From NCBI GenBank assembly GCA_030625525.1, contig DAOUQR010000001.1, positions 1 through 18,970 of the forward strand: a DNA stretch of 18,970 bases, read 5' to 3'. The notes beneath the pieces were generated by a model that worked only from the letters and a program-made list of their open reading frames with translations, had not been told where the DNA came from and searched no databases. The DNA comes from Pseudomonadota bacterium (GTDB lineage Bacteria; Pseudomonadota; Gammaproteobacteria; DAOUQR01). Below, in pieces: positions 9,301 to 15,966 of this stretch. Made by a program: the position numbers and the translations under genes. How positions within the stretch are numbered: position 1 is the first letter of the stretch; every line of letters starts with the position of its first letter.

Positions 9301-11206
9301 ATCTAAACACACCGAGGTGGTGGGGGCATTCAATCATATGCATATTTTCCTCGATCCCAATCCGGATATCGATGCAAGTTTTAAAGAGCGTCAACGATTA
9401 TTTAATCTGTCCCGTTCAACTTGGGAAGATTACGATGAAAAATTGATTTCGAAAGGTGGGGGTATTTACAGCCGCAAAGCCAAATCAATTAAATTGACGA
9501 CTGAAGTCAAACAATTACTGGGGCTAAAGCAAGATTTTATCGAACCGAATGACTTGATGCGAGCGATGCTGTTAGCGCCTGTTGATCTTCTTTGGAATGG
9601 TGGAATTGGCACCTTTATTAAAGGTACAAATGAAAGAAATGCGGAAGTCGGTGATAGAGCCAATGACGCGATCCGTGTTAATGCAAATCAATTACGCTGT
9701 AAAATGATCGGTGAAGGTGGAAATTTAGGCGTCACACAGTTAGGTCGTGTGGAATATGCTTTAAATGGCGGTATGTTATATACCGATTTTATCGATAATT
9801 CTGCAGGGGTTGATTGCTCGGATCACGAAGTTAATATTAAAATTTTACTGAATACTGTCGTGAGTAATGGCGATATGACTGAAAAGCAGCGTAATAAGCT
9901 GCTAGCTGAAATGACGGATGAAGTTGCTGAGCTAGTTCTTATCAATAATTATAAACAAACACGTGCGATTAGTGTCGCGGCTATTCAAGCGCCACGTAAT
10001 ATCGAATTGCATATTCGATATATCAATGACCTTGAACAACGAGGGCAATTACAACGTGATTTAGAATTTTTGCCGGATGATAAAGCCTTGCAAGAAAGAA
10101 AACTCAGCGGTATCGGTTTAACAAAACCCGGCATCAGTGTTTTGTTAGCCTACAGTAAAATTCAAGTCAAACAAGCCATTCTGCAATCGGATGTCCCAGA
10201 AGATGACAGCCTAGATGAGTTTTTATTTGAAGCGTTCCCAACGCCACTTAGAAAAAAATATGCAAAAGAATTAAAAAAACATAGCCTCAGACGTGAGCTG
10301 GTTGCCACAGTGCTGAGTAATGCCATGATTAACGAAATGGGCTTTGCGTTTGTTTACCGGATGGCTGATGAGACTGGTGCGCCGGTAGCGGCTATTGTGC
10401 GCGCATTTGCTGCTGTACGTAAAATATTTCAGCTCGAAGAGCTCTGGAATGCGATTGATTCATTAGATAATCAAATCCCTGCGCAACAGCAATATAATTT
10501 AATTATCCCGATCGTCAGATTAATTCGACGCGCAACGCGTTGGTTTTTACGCAATAACCGGATGCAATTAGACATTGGTACAACCATCGAGCGCTTTGCT
10601 GAAGGCATTGCACAAGTAAAGCAACATATTCCCGGCGTTCTCGGAAAAACCGAGCGTCAACAATCAAAACGAATGATTAAAGAGTTAATTGCTTACGGTG
10701 TGCCTGAGGATATCGCCGATAAAATGGCACAGATAAGAGCCTTATTTGCAGCCTTAGATATTGTGGATGTGGCTCAAAATGAAGGCGCAGACATCAAGAA
10801 TGTTGCTTATTTGTTTTTCCATATTGGTGAGGTGTTAGAGCTGAACTGGATCCGCAGCCAAGTTATAGCGCATCCGACAGATAATCACTGGGAAGCGCTC
10901 TCTCGGGAAGCACTGCGTGATGATTTAGACATCCAACAGCGCATGCTAACGGTTAGCGTATTACAATTTGCTAAAGGCTCTAAACCGCTTAAGCAAACAA
11001 TCAAAGATTGGCTGGAGTGCTATTTTGAATTAGTGGAACGTTGGCAACATATGCTAGCCGAGCTTCGTTCATCTACATCGATGAATATCACCATGTTTTT
11101 TGTTGCTATCCGAGAATTGATGGATTTAACCCAGACGAGTTTGCACGTTAGCATTGAACAAGTGAAAGAAGTGCCTAAGAAAATACTCAAAAAATCAAGT
11201 GAATAG
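6305..11206 (+). CDS. gdhB: NAD-specific glutamate dehydrogenase, 180-kDa class
   Basis: The 1633-residue product belongs to the large (GDH-180, Bac_GDH) class; Pseudomonas aeruginosa GdhB is about 1620 residues, so the gene is complete. It oxidatively deaminates glutamate to 2-oxoglutarate and ammonium with NAD+, feeding the TCA cycle when amino acids are the carbon source. The N-terminal 700 residues hold the regulatory ACT-like and linker regions (for example HDWQAMRKKL). The catalytic core contains KVARGGLRLSDRPQDFRTE (RGGLRLS 814-820), the substrate/catalytic segment PSGAKGGFV (846-854) and the dinucleotide-binding loop GVGDMAGDVFGNG (984-996). The C-terminal 400 residues are the helical extension typical of the class. 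It stands alone, 98 bases after the doubtful ORF and 112 before the next gene. Enzymes of this class are often allosterically controlled; no specific operator is visible. Confidence 0.97.
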   Translation: MTFAFEQGKEEIIDQVVAKINVKLKGNNASLCAKFAQRFYSTVSLDDLERHSIDDLYGAVVSYWSFAKTRKSGDTKIHIYNPDFEKHGWQSTHTIVEILQNDTPFLVDSVLMEVNRLGFTSHLIIHVGHLKVKRNARNQIVDIIDDNKQTDDCVQEAPILIEIDRQTDPAILENLHQNLERVITDVQYTVHDWQAMRKKLREAVDKLNKVKQHLDADELAESKDFLHWIEDHHFTFLGIRDYELISEEGEVLLKPIEKSGLGVLRNRGVDHQTRNIADLTPEAQRLALSNQILIISKTNTQSTVHRPVYTDYIGIKLFDNKGQVIGERRIIGLYTSAAYNTNPKHIPFLRRKVAQVMNKSKLNVKGHAWKVLMNILETLPRDDLFQATSDELLETSIGIFQIQERRMIRFFARKDIYGRFISCLAYVPRERFNTQLREQMQKILAEVFNAIEISFATRFSDSVLARIHFVVRINSDTPVEYNVKDIEKKLADVARSWTDDLRDILVDQHGEEEGNLLFTRYGKAFAAGYTADYVPRSAVYDIKHIERLNETHLLEMNFYQPVDASNGSIRFKVYHYNSTVPLSDVLPILENMGLRVIGERPYELKFGDNSTVWINDFGMEYMHVALMDIDEVRDIFQQSFANTWNQNAENDGFNRLVLSARLNWREISVLRAYAKFFRQIGLTFSQDYIEDALTNNAYIASGLIQLFHARLDPAVDRSKNDESKGIHEQLLKAMDSVASLDEDRILRLYLSVIKATLRTNYYQRQEDGSYKTSVSFKFESARIPNMPLPIPKYEIFVYSPRVEGVHLRTSKVARGGLRLSDRPQDFRTEILGLVKAQNVKNAVIVPSGAKGGFVPRSLPMDGTREEIMAESIKCYKIFIRGLLDLTDNLVAGKIVPPKDVVRYDDDDHYFVVAADKGTATFSDIANSIANEYNFWLDDAFASGGSTGYDHKKMGITARGAWESIKRHFRELGTDCQSKEFSCIGVGDMAGDVFGNGMLLSKHTEVVGAFNHMHIFLDPNPDIDASFKERQRLFNLSRSTWEDYDEKLISKGGGIYSRKAKSIKLTTEVKQLLGLKQDFIEPNDLMRAMLLAPVDLLWNGGIGTFIKGTNERNAEVGDRANDAIRVNANQLRCKMIGEGGNLGVTQLGRVEYALNGGMLYTDFIDNSAGVDCSDHEVNIKILLNTVVSNGDMTEKQRNKLLAEMTDEVAELVLINNYKQTRAISVAAIQAPRNIELHIRYINDLEQRGQLQRDLEFLPDDKALQERKLSGIGLTKPGISVLLAYSKIQVKQAILQSDVPEDDSLDEFLFEAFPTPLRKKYAKELKKHSLRRELVATVLSNAMINEMGFAFVYRMADETGAPVAAIVRAFAAVRKIFQLEELWNAIDSLDNQIPAQQQYNLIIPIVRLIRRATRWFLRNNRMQLDIGTTIERFAEGIAQVKQHIPGVLGKTERQQSKRMIKELIAYGVPEDIADKMAQIRALFAALDIVDVAQNEGADIKNVAYLFFHIGEVLELNWIRSQVIAHPTDNHWEALSREALRDDLDIQQRMLTVSVLQFAKGSKPLKQTIKDWLECYFELVERWQHMLAELRSSTSMNITMFFVAIRELMDLTQTSLHVSIEQVKEVPKKILKKSSE

Positions 11207-11250
11207 CCCTTTGAAATGGGGCCTCGCAGGCAAAAACAGGAACAATAGTC

Positions 11251-11311
11251 TATAATTGAACCAGGATATAACAATAAGGGGAGAATAATAACTGGGGCAG
11301 TAAATAGGTGA
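11251..11311 (+). promoter_or_regulatory. Candidate promoter and ribosome binding site of the DM9-like gene
   Basis: TATAAT at 11251-11256 is a perfect -10 hexamer, but no -35 match is found at the usual spacing. AGGTGA at 11306-11311, seven bases before the ATG at 11319, is a strong ribosome binding site. No U-tract terminator separates this gene from gdhB, so read-through from gdhB is also possible. Confidence 0.3.
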
Positions 11312-11318
11312 CAATAAG

Positions 11319-11768
11319 ATGAAAAATTGTATCAAAACAATTGCGGTCATCATCAGTCTGACTTGTTTGTTTCTCAGTACAGTCACAGCCGGCGAGTATT
11401 ATAAATATACCTATCCTTATTATGGCTTTAAAAAGCATTACTACGGTAACAAAGTGAATCGACCCTATTACCACGGCTATAATTACCCAGGCACATTTGT
11501 TCGCATGGGAACTTATCCGCGTCGGTATTATTACGATTATTATCCTGGTTACGGCAACTATTATTATCCTAAACGTACTTATTGGGTGAAGGCTCGGTAT
11601 GGGCATATTCCCTATAATGCCGTCCGCCAAGGTTATCGCAAAGGTAATAAATTTTATCTCTGTAAAGCTTTTGTTCGAGGTAAATATCGAAAAGGGCGCT
11701 TATATAAGGGTGACGCTTGTTATGTGAGAAACGTAAGGCGAGCACATTATAAGGTGCTGGTACGTTGA
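11319..11768 (+). CDS. Secreted Tyr-rich basic protein with C-terminal DM9/DUF3421-like domain
   Basis: This 149-residue protein starts with a clear Sec signal peptide (basic MKNCIK, hydrophobic core to about residue 22, likely cleavage after TVTA at 24). Residues 27-88 are a low-complexity linker with 23 tyrosines in 62 positions, many Gly, Pro, Arg and Lys, and almost no acidic residues. Residues 89-149 follow the pattern I recall for DM9 repeats (DUF3421): an initial Trp, GHIPYNAV, a Gly-containing turn, YLCKAF, GKYRKGRLYKGDACYV and a C-terminal VLV. Cys115 and Cys134 could form a disulfide. Eukaryotic DM9 proteins include mannose-binding lectins of molluscs and insect proteins; the bacterial role is unknown. 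It is probably exported to the periplasm or surface. The secretion call is firm; the domain match is from memory and needs a profile search. Confidence 0.8.
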   Translation: MKNCIKTIAVIISLTCLFLSTVTAGEYYKYTYPYYGFKKHYYGNKVNRPYYHGYNYPGTFVRMGTYPRRYYYDYYPGYGNYYYPKRTYWVKARYGHIPYNAVRQGYRKGNKFYLCKAFVRGKYRKGRLYKGDACYVRNVRRAHYKVLVR

Positions 11769-11778
11769 TATTCTCATC

Positions 11779-13020
11779 TTAGCTTTCAACTTCGGCTAGC
11801 GCTTCATCCGTGTTAGTCGCTGCAGAGACCGCGGGCGAATCTTCGTTTGGCAGGTCGACTTGCTCAATTTTTTCAAATCGACGTGTGATTTTTCGGGCTG
11901 AGGTGTGTACGTCAGAGACATCTTGGTGTGCTGCTTCGATATGTTTAGAGAGGGCGGTCATACGTTTTTCAAAGCGTTGAAAATCCTTTGCTAAGAGATT
12001 TAAATGTTCCTGAATAATATGAACTTGCTTGCAAGTCGCTGCATCTTTTAAAACCGCTCGTGAGGTCGTGAGAATAGCCATCATCGTTGTCGGTGAGACT
12101 AGCCAAACACGTGAGCGTAGGGCAAATTCAACCAATTCGGGGTAATTCCCATGAATTTCTGCAAAAATGGCTTCAGCTGGAATAAACATGACCGCACCAT
12201 CCGATGTTTCGGGGGGGAGTATGTATTTATCTGCGATATCTTGAATGTGTTTTCGGATATCTAGCTGAAATTGCTGTTCAAGCTGTTTGCGCTCTTGTTC
12301 AGTTAACTTTTTAGACGTGAGTTTTCGGTATGTTTCTAATGGAAATTTAGAGTCAATAGCGATATTTCCCGATGGCTCAGGTAAAAACAACACACAATCA
12401 GCGCGCTTACCATTACTAAAGGTATATTGCTCTGCAAAATGCCCCTCTGGAATAATATTACGAATCAGTGCCATTAACTGAACCTCACCAAAAGCCCCCC
12501 GACTTTTTCTGTCGGCTAATATTTCATGTAGGCCAATCATACTGGATGACAATTCCGTTATTTTCTTTTGAGCTTCGTCAATTAATGCGAGTCGTTTGAT
12601 AACGTCAGTAAACGTTGCTGTTGTTTTTTCAAATCCCTCATTGAGACGTTTATCAACGAGGCCGCCGATCTCCTTCAGACGCGTTTCGGTGGTCTGATTC
12701 AGTCTTTCCATTTGTTTATCAAGACTGAGCGCATGCTCTTTTAAGGACTGTTGGGTCTGTGTTTGCAGCGTTTGCAGGGTATTGATTTGGTATTTATGCA
12801 ACGATTCAAGCAGCTGAGTTTGCATGCCATGCAATGTTTGAGATTGATCATTGGCTTTGGATTCGAGCTGCTGCGCTAAATTGACAAATTGTTCGGACAG
12901 GGTGTGGTAATAATGTTTTAACTCTTGTAGCTGTTCTTTTTGACGAGACTGAAGCCAGACAATCAAGGTTAAAAAAACAACACAACTTGCTCCAATGGAG
13001 ATAATATATATTTGAGGCAT
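11779..13020 (-). CDS. rmuC: RmuC family DNA recombination protein
   Basis: The 413-residue protein has an N-terminal membrane anchor (about residues 4-23), a long coiled coil (about 28-165, rich in Gln, Leu and Lys), then the RmuC domain starting RKSRGAFGEVQL (171-182). The domain shows a restriction-endonuclease-like pattern with KRADCVLF (D208) and IAIDSKFP (D223-x-K225). E. coli RmuC was found as a limiter of inversion at short inverted repeats, and the fold suggests a nuclease. It is convergent with the DM9-like gene (10 bases between stops) and divergent from the 13091 gene. The C-terminal 30 residues are an acidic, Ala-rich tail typical of variable RmuC ends. Confidence 0.93.
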   Translation of the reverse strand: MPQIYIISIGASCVVFLTLIVWLQSRQKEQLQELKHYYHTLSEQFVNLAQQLESKANDQSQTLHGMQTQLLESLHKYQINTLQTLQTQTQQSLKEHALSLDKQMERLNQTTETRLKEIGGLVDKRLNEGFEKTTATFTDVIKRLALIDEAQKKITELSSSMIGLHEILADRKSRGAFGEVQLMALIRNIIPEGHFAEQYTFSNGKRADCVLFLPEPSGNIAIDSKFPLETYRKLTSKKLTEQERKQLEQQFQLDIRKHIQDIADKYILPPETSDGAVMFIPAEAIFAEIHGNYPELVEFALRSRVWLVSPTTMMAILTTSRAVLKDAATCKQVHIIQEHLNLLAKDFQRFEKRMTALSKHIEAAHQDVSDVHTSARKITRRFEKIEQVDLPNEDSPAVSAATNTDEALAEVES

Positions 13021-13043
13021 GATAAAAACTCTTTTAATTCAGC

Positions 13044-13084
13044 TGCTATACTATAAAAAGAAAGGAGTGCTGTCTAGCTGAGGA
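13044..13084 (+). promoter_or_regulatory. Extended -10 promoter and ribosome binding site for the 13091 operon
   Basis: TGCTATACT at 13044-13052 is an extended -10 element (TGn-TATACT), followed by ATAA; its CTATACT core also resembles sigma-S promoters. GAGGA at 13080-13084 lies six bases before the ATG at 13091. The 70-base region is shared with the divergent rmuC, for which TATAGT on the opposite strand overlaps the same site (13049-13054). Confidence 0.45.
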
Positions 13085-13090
13085 TGAACG

Positions 13091-13675
13091 ATGTTACAAA
13101 GACCAACGAAACATATCTCTCTCTACCTCATAGGAGTGCTTTGTTTGCTCGCCTCCTTGTTTTGTTTCGGTACAACTTTGTATCTCTTACCGCATGTACT
13201 TTTCAATCTGGATTATCGATTACCGACTTTACTTTATCATCTGGGTGAGTGGGCTAAGCAGATGTATGTTTATAAGAGTTGGAACTACGATATTGTCTTG
13301 TTGGGGCCATTTATTGTTGGCGCAACACTTTTTATGATTCTTTCGCGTGTGCTCACCGGTTTTGTTGATAAAATAGATTACCACATTGAGGACGAAGAAC
13401 TCCCGCACGACTATATCGATCACTATGTCGATGACCATCCAGAATTGCGCGGTGACTTAGAAACCTCTGATAATCTAGGGCAGGAAATGAGAGAGCTCGA
13501 TAAAGCCGTGAGCGCTTTAACCGAAACAGACATTGAGCAACGACATCGACGGATTTCTTCCGGCAATGAATATGAATTTATCGGCAAATTATTATTGCTA
13601 ATTGTTGCTGTTATTGTTTTAATTTTTCTCGGAGAATTTTTACTGTCAATTGATACAACCAACTTAAGGCCATAA
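13091..13675 (+). CDS. Uncharacterised three-helix membrane protein
   Basis: I do not recognise a characterised family. The 194 residues contain three predicted membrane segments: about 10-33, 67-90 (DIVLLGPFIVGATLFMILSRVL) and 164-186 (FIGKLLLLIVAVIVLIFLGEFLL). Between the second and third lies a very acidic, His-containing hydrophilic region (98-150, starting IEDEELPHDYIDHYVDDHPE) that should face one side of the membrane. A good ribosome binding site precedes the ATG. The next gene starts six bases after the stop on the same strand, so the two form an operon. From memory similar small proteins exist in Legionella, but I cannot give a function. Confidence 0.8.
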   Translation: MLQRPTKHISLYLIGVLCLLASLFCFGTTLYLLPHVLFNLDYRLPTLLYHLGEWAKQMYVYKSWNYDIVLLGPFIVGATLFMILSRVLTGFVDKIDYHIEDEELPHDYIDHYVDDHPELRGDLETSDNLGQEMRELDKAVSALTETDIEQRHRRISSGNEYEFIGKLLLLIVAVIVLIFLGEFLLSIDTTNLRP

Positions 13676-13681
13676 ACAAAA

Positions 13682-14272
13682 ATGATTTTTTGGAAACGAT
13701 GGAAATTAAATTCGCTGCGCAAAAAAGCGCGAAATATGATGCTGAGCCGTGAAAAGGGTAATGTTAGCGATCTTGAACTCAAAAAAGAAATCGCATTACA
13801 TTATCACATTGCCGCTTTTTACGATAAATATCGATACGATAAAACATTACCTTATGCCCGTGAAATGGCTTTGGAAGCTTACCGTGCTGCAGCCAGCTTA
13901 CAAGATTCCAATGCGCAATTTATTATTGGTGAACGCTTAATTGATCTCGGGCGATTTTGGCAAGACTATAAAGACACTCCTTATCACTGTAAGGTGCACG
14001 ATCGCTACGCAGCGGATATTTTTGAAGAAGCTTTTGCTTACTTAGAAGCCGCTGAAGCACAGCAACACCCAAAAGCGAAACGCCTACGTGGTCTAGCGTT
14101 TATTAATGCTTGGGGTGTCGCCGAAGATCAAGATAAAGGATTCAAGCTTGTCGTTGATAGCATTGATATGGAACAAGCTTGGGATAGAGCCACGCAAATT
14201 TTTGAAGAGACGGGGTTAAATAAGCCGGACTTTTTCTCGACCATTATGTCACTACGCCATGGTAATAAATAA
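13682..14272 (+). CDS. Sel1-like/TPR-type helical repeat protein, uncharacterised
   Basis: The 196-residue protein is soluble and alpha-helical. It begins with a very basic segment (MIFWKRWKLNSLRKKAR) and then has at least two Sel1-like hairpins: AAASLQDSNAQFIIGERLI (69-87) and AAEAQQHPKAKRLRGLAFI (123-141), the latter followed by GVAEDQDKGFKL. Such repeats mediate protein-protein contacts. There is no good Shine-Dalgarno sequence, and the ATG lies six bases after the stop of the membrane-protein gene, suggesting translational coupling. The pairing suggests that the two products act together at the inner membrane (inference). It is convergent with the glutamate-synthase-like gene. Confidence 0.8.
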   Translation: MIFWKRWKLNSLRKKARNMMLSREKGNVSDLELKKEIALHYHIAAFYDKYRYDKTLPYAREMALEAYRAAASLQDSNAQFIIGERLIDLGRFWQDYKDTPYHCKVHDRYAADIFEEAFAYLEAAEAQQHPKAKRLRGLAFINAWGVAEDQDKGFKLVVDSIDMEQAWDRATQIFEETGLNKPDFFSTIMSLRHGNK

Positions 14273-14282
14273 TCGATCTTCT

Positions 14283-15860
14283 TTAAAAATGATCGGCACT
14301 CGCATTCATCCAATCGTCAGCATAATCTGGATGAATGTTTCGCGAGAGTAATTCGCCAGGTTCCAGGATATTATAAATATCGGAAAATCGTCGCATAGTT
14401 TCATTGGGCAGTCGGCGATAGATCAGTTGGGTCGTTAATTCCTCAGGAGACGTGAGGCCCATTGCACCCGTTAAGTCGAGAAAACTTCGTATGGTCGCAT
14501 CGTGGAAATTTTTCACATGGTAGCATTTTTCTTCGGGAACAATCGCATGGTAGCGATCCGCATTTTGTGTAGTTACCCCCGTTGGACAGGTATTCATATT
14601 GCAGCGCAGTGCTTGAATACAACCGACAGCAAACATCATTCCGCGAGCGGAATTACACATGTCCGCACCGAGGGCTAATTTCATGATCATATTGAAGCCT
14701 GTTGCGACTTTACCGCTGGCAATGATCTTGATTTTGTCTCGTAAATTAGTGCCAATGAGGCAACTATCTACGAATACGATGGCTTCGTGTATAGGGACGC
14801 CGAGGCGGTTACTGAATTCAAGCGGCGCGGCACCGGTGCCGCCTTCAGCACCATCAACCGTAATAAAATCAGGTGTGATTCCGGTTTTAATCATGGCCTT
14901 ACAAATGGCCATGAATTCGTGTTTAAGGCCGATACAGAGTTTAAATCCAATCGGCTTGCCGCCGGATAATTCTCGGCATTGTTGTACGAACTCTAATAAT
15001 CCTTTGGGGCCTGAAAAAGCGGTGTGAGTGGGTGGAGATATGCAGTCAACGCCGACCTCAACACCACGAAATTCTGCAATTTCTTCATTGACTTTGGCAC
15101 CGGGTAGTATGCCACCGTGTGATGGTTTTGCACCTTGCGACAATTTGATTTCGATCATTTTGACACAGTCAAGTGCACTTTTTTCTTTAAATTTTTCTGC
15201 GTCAAAATGTCCATCTTTGGTTCTTACACCAAAATAACCGGTTCCAATTTGGAAAATAATGTCGCCACCATGTTTCGTATGATAAGGGCTTAAACCACCT
15301 TCACCGGTATTATGCGCAAAATTACCTAATCGAGCACCACGATTCATCGTTTCAATCGCAGTCGGACTTAATGCGCCAAAACTCATGGCTGAAATATTTA
15401 AACGAGAAGCATGATATGGCTGTTTGCATTCAGGGCCGCCCACGGTTATTCGACTATTGATCTCAGAGACTTCTTTGGGAGCCAGCGAGTGAAAAGCAAG
15501 CTCATATCCTGAGTGAGTAATGTCCTGTTGTGTTCCAAAGGGGAGGGTGTCAGTGGCTTGTTTTGCGCGTTGATAAATGAGACTGCGCACTTCACGATTA
15601 AAAGGGCGCCCACTTTGATTGGTATTAATAAAGTATTGTTGGATCTCCGGTCGAACAAATTCGAACATATAGCGAAAATGGCAGAGTACCGGGTAATTTC
15701 GCAATATATTATGGTGAGTGCTGAGGTCGTATAAACCCAGAGCAATATAAGGGATGATGATACACAATAACCATAAAGCATGCGGCCAAAACAGACTGAG
15801 CAGAGCAACGGCTAGTAAGCTGAGAACAGAACTAAAGTAAAAAAATTTGCGCATGGGCAT
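14283..15860 (-). CDS. Membrane-anchored FMN/Fe-S glutamate-synthase-like protein (single domain)
   Basis: The 525-residue protein corresponds to the FMN-binding synthase domain of glutamate synthase large subunit without glutaminase or C-terminal beta-helix domains (Pfam Glu_synthase; B. subtilis YerD is of the same kind and size). Residues 8-45 form a hydrophobic hairpin that should anchor it in the membrane. Synthase motifs are SAMSFGALSP (158-167), QGAKPSHGGILPGAKV (242-257), DGAEGGTGAAP (336-346) and ASGKVATGF (381-389). The [3Fe-4S] ligands are kept with the exact GltB spacing: C414-x5-C420-x4-C425 (in CNMNTCPTG). Start: ATG at 15860 with AGGAG ten bases upstream; a second in-frame ATG lies at 15854. 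No gltD-like partner is seen, so the electron donor and real reaction are unknown; calling it glutamate synthase would overstate the evidence. Confidence 0.92.
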   Translation of the reverse strand: MPMRKFFYFSSVLSLLAVALLSLFWPHALWLLCIIIPYIALGLYDLSTHHNILRNYPVLCHFRYMFEFVRPEIQQYFINTNQSGRPFNREVRSLIYQRAKQATDTLPFGTQQDITHSGYELAFHSLAPKEVSEINSRITVGGPECKQPYHASRLNISAMSFGALSPTAIETMNRGARLGNFAHNTGEGGLSPYHTKHGGDIIFQIGTGYFGVRTKDGHFDAEKFKEKSALDCVKMIEIKLSQGAKPSHGGILPGAKVNEEIAEFRGVEVGVDCISPPTHTAFSGPKGLLEFVQQCRELSGGKPIGFKLCIGLKHEFMAICKAMIKTGITPDFITVDGAEGGTGAAPLEFSNRLGVPIHEAIVFVDSCLIGTNLRDKIKIIASGKVATGFNMIMKLALGADMCNSARGMMFAVGCIQALRCNMNTCPTGVTTQNADRYHAIVPEEKCYHVKNFHDATIRSFLDLTGAMGLTSPEELTTQLIYRRLPNETMRRFSDIYNILEPGELLSRNIHPDYADDWMNASADHF

Positions 15861-15906
15861 AGCGGCCGATCTCCTGTATTTTTATTTTATCTAAAGCGGG
15901 TGTCAT
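15832..15906 (-). CDS. Possible 24-codon upstream ORF overlapping the start of the glutamate-synthase-like gene
   Basis: ATG at 15906 is preceded by AGGGGAG with a six-base spacer, a better ribosome binding site than that of the main gene. It encodes 24 residues beginning MTPALDKIKIQ and ends at TAG 15832-15834, overlapping the main start codon in another frame. It could be a leader peptide affecting translation or a chance ORF. Confidence 0.25.
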   Translation of the reverse strand: MTPALDKIKIQEIGRYAHAQIFLL

Positions 15907-15932
15907 AGTGGACTCCCCTGACTAGGCTTGCG

Positions 15933-15943
15933 TTTAGTATAGA
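15933..15943 (-). promoter_or_regulatory. Sigma-S-like -10 element upstream of the glutamate-synthase-like gene
   Basis: On the minus strand, 15943-15933 read TCTATACTAAA, matching KCTATACTTAA at 10 of 11 positions. No convincing -35 is present. Transcription would start about 70 bases before the main ATG and just upstream of the possible leader ORF. Confidence 0.4.
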
Positions 15944-15966
15944 CCACGGAGAAAAAAATTGTCGGT

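Noticed and set aside
11203..11231. Possible terminator after gdhB (GCCC...GGGC and GCCTCGCAGGC hairpins)
   Set aside because: Stems are only four bases and no T-tract follows on the plus strand.
13423..13782. 119-codon minus-strand ORF across the membrane-protein/Sel1 junction
   Set aside because: Antisense to two better supported genes, low-complexity Ser-rich product, no ribosome binding site of its own.
14274..14295. CGATC/GATCG hairpin between the convergent Sel1-like and glutamate-synthase-like genes as a bidirectional terminator
   Set aside because: Five-base stem with a 12-base loop and short A/T runs; not a convincing intrinsic terminator.
14659..15237. Plus-strand ORFs (122, 60 and 69 codons) opposite the glutamate-synthase-like gene
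   Set aside because: They lie wholly antisense to a gene with clear family motifs and have no recognisable features.
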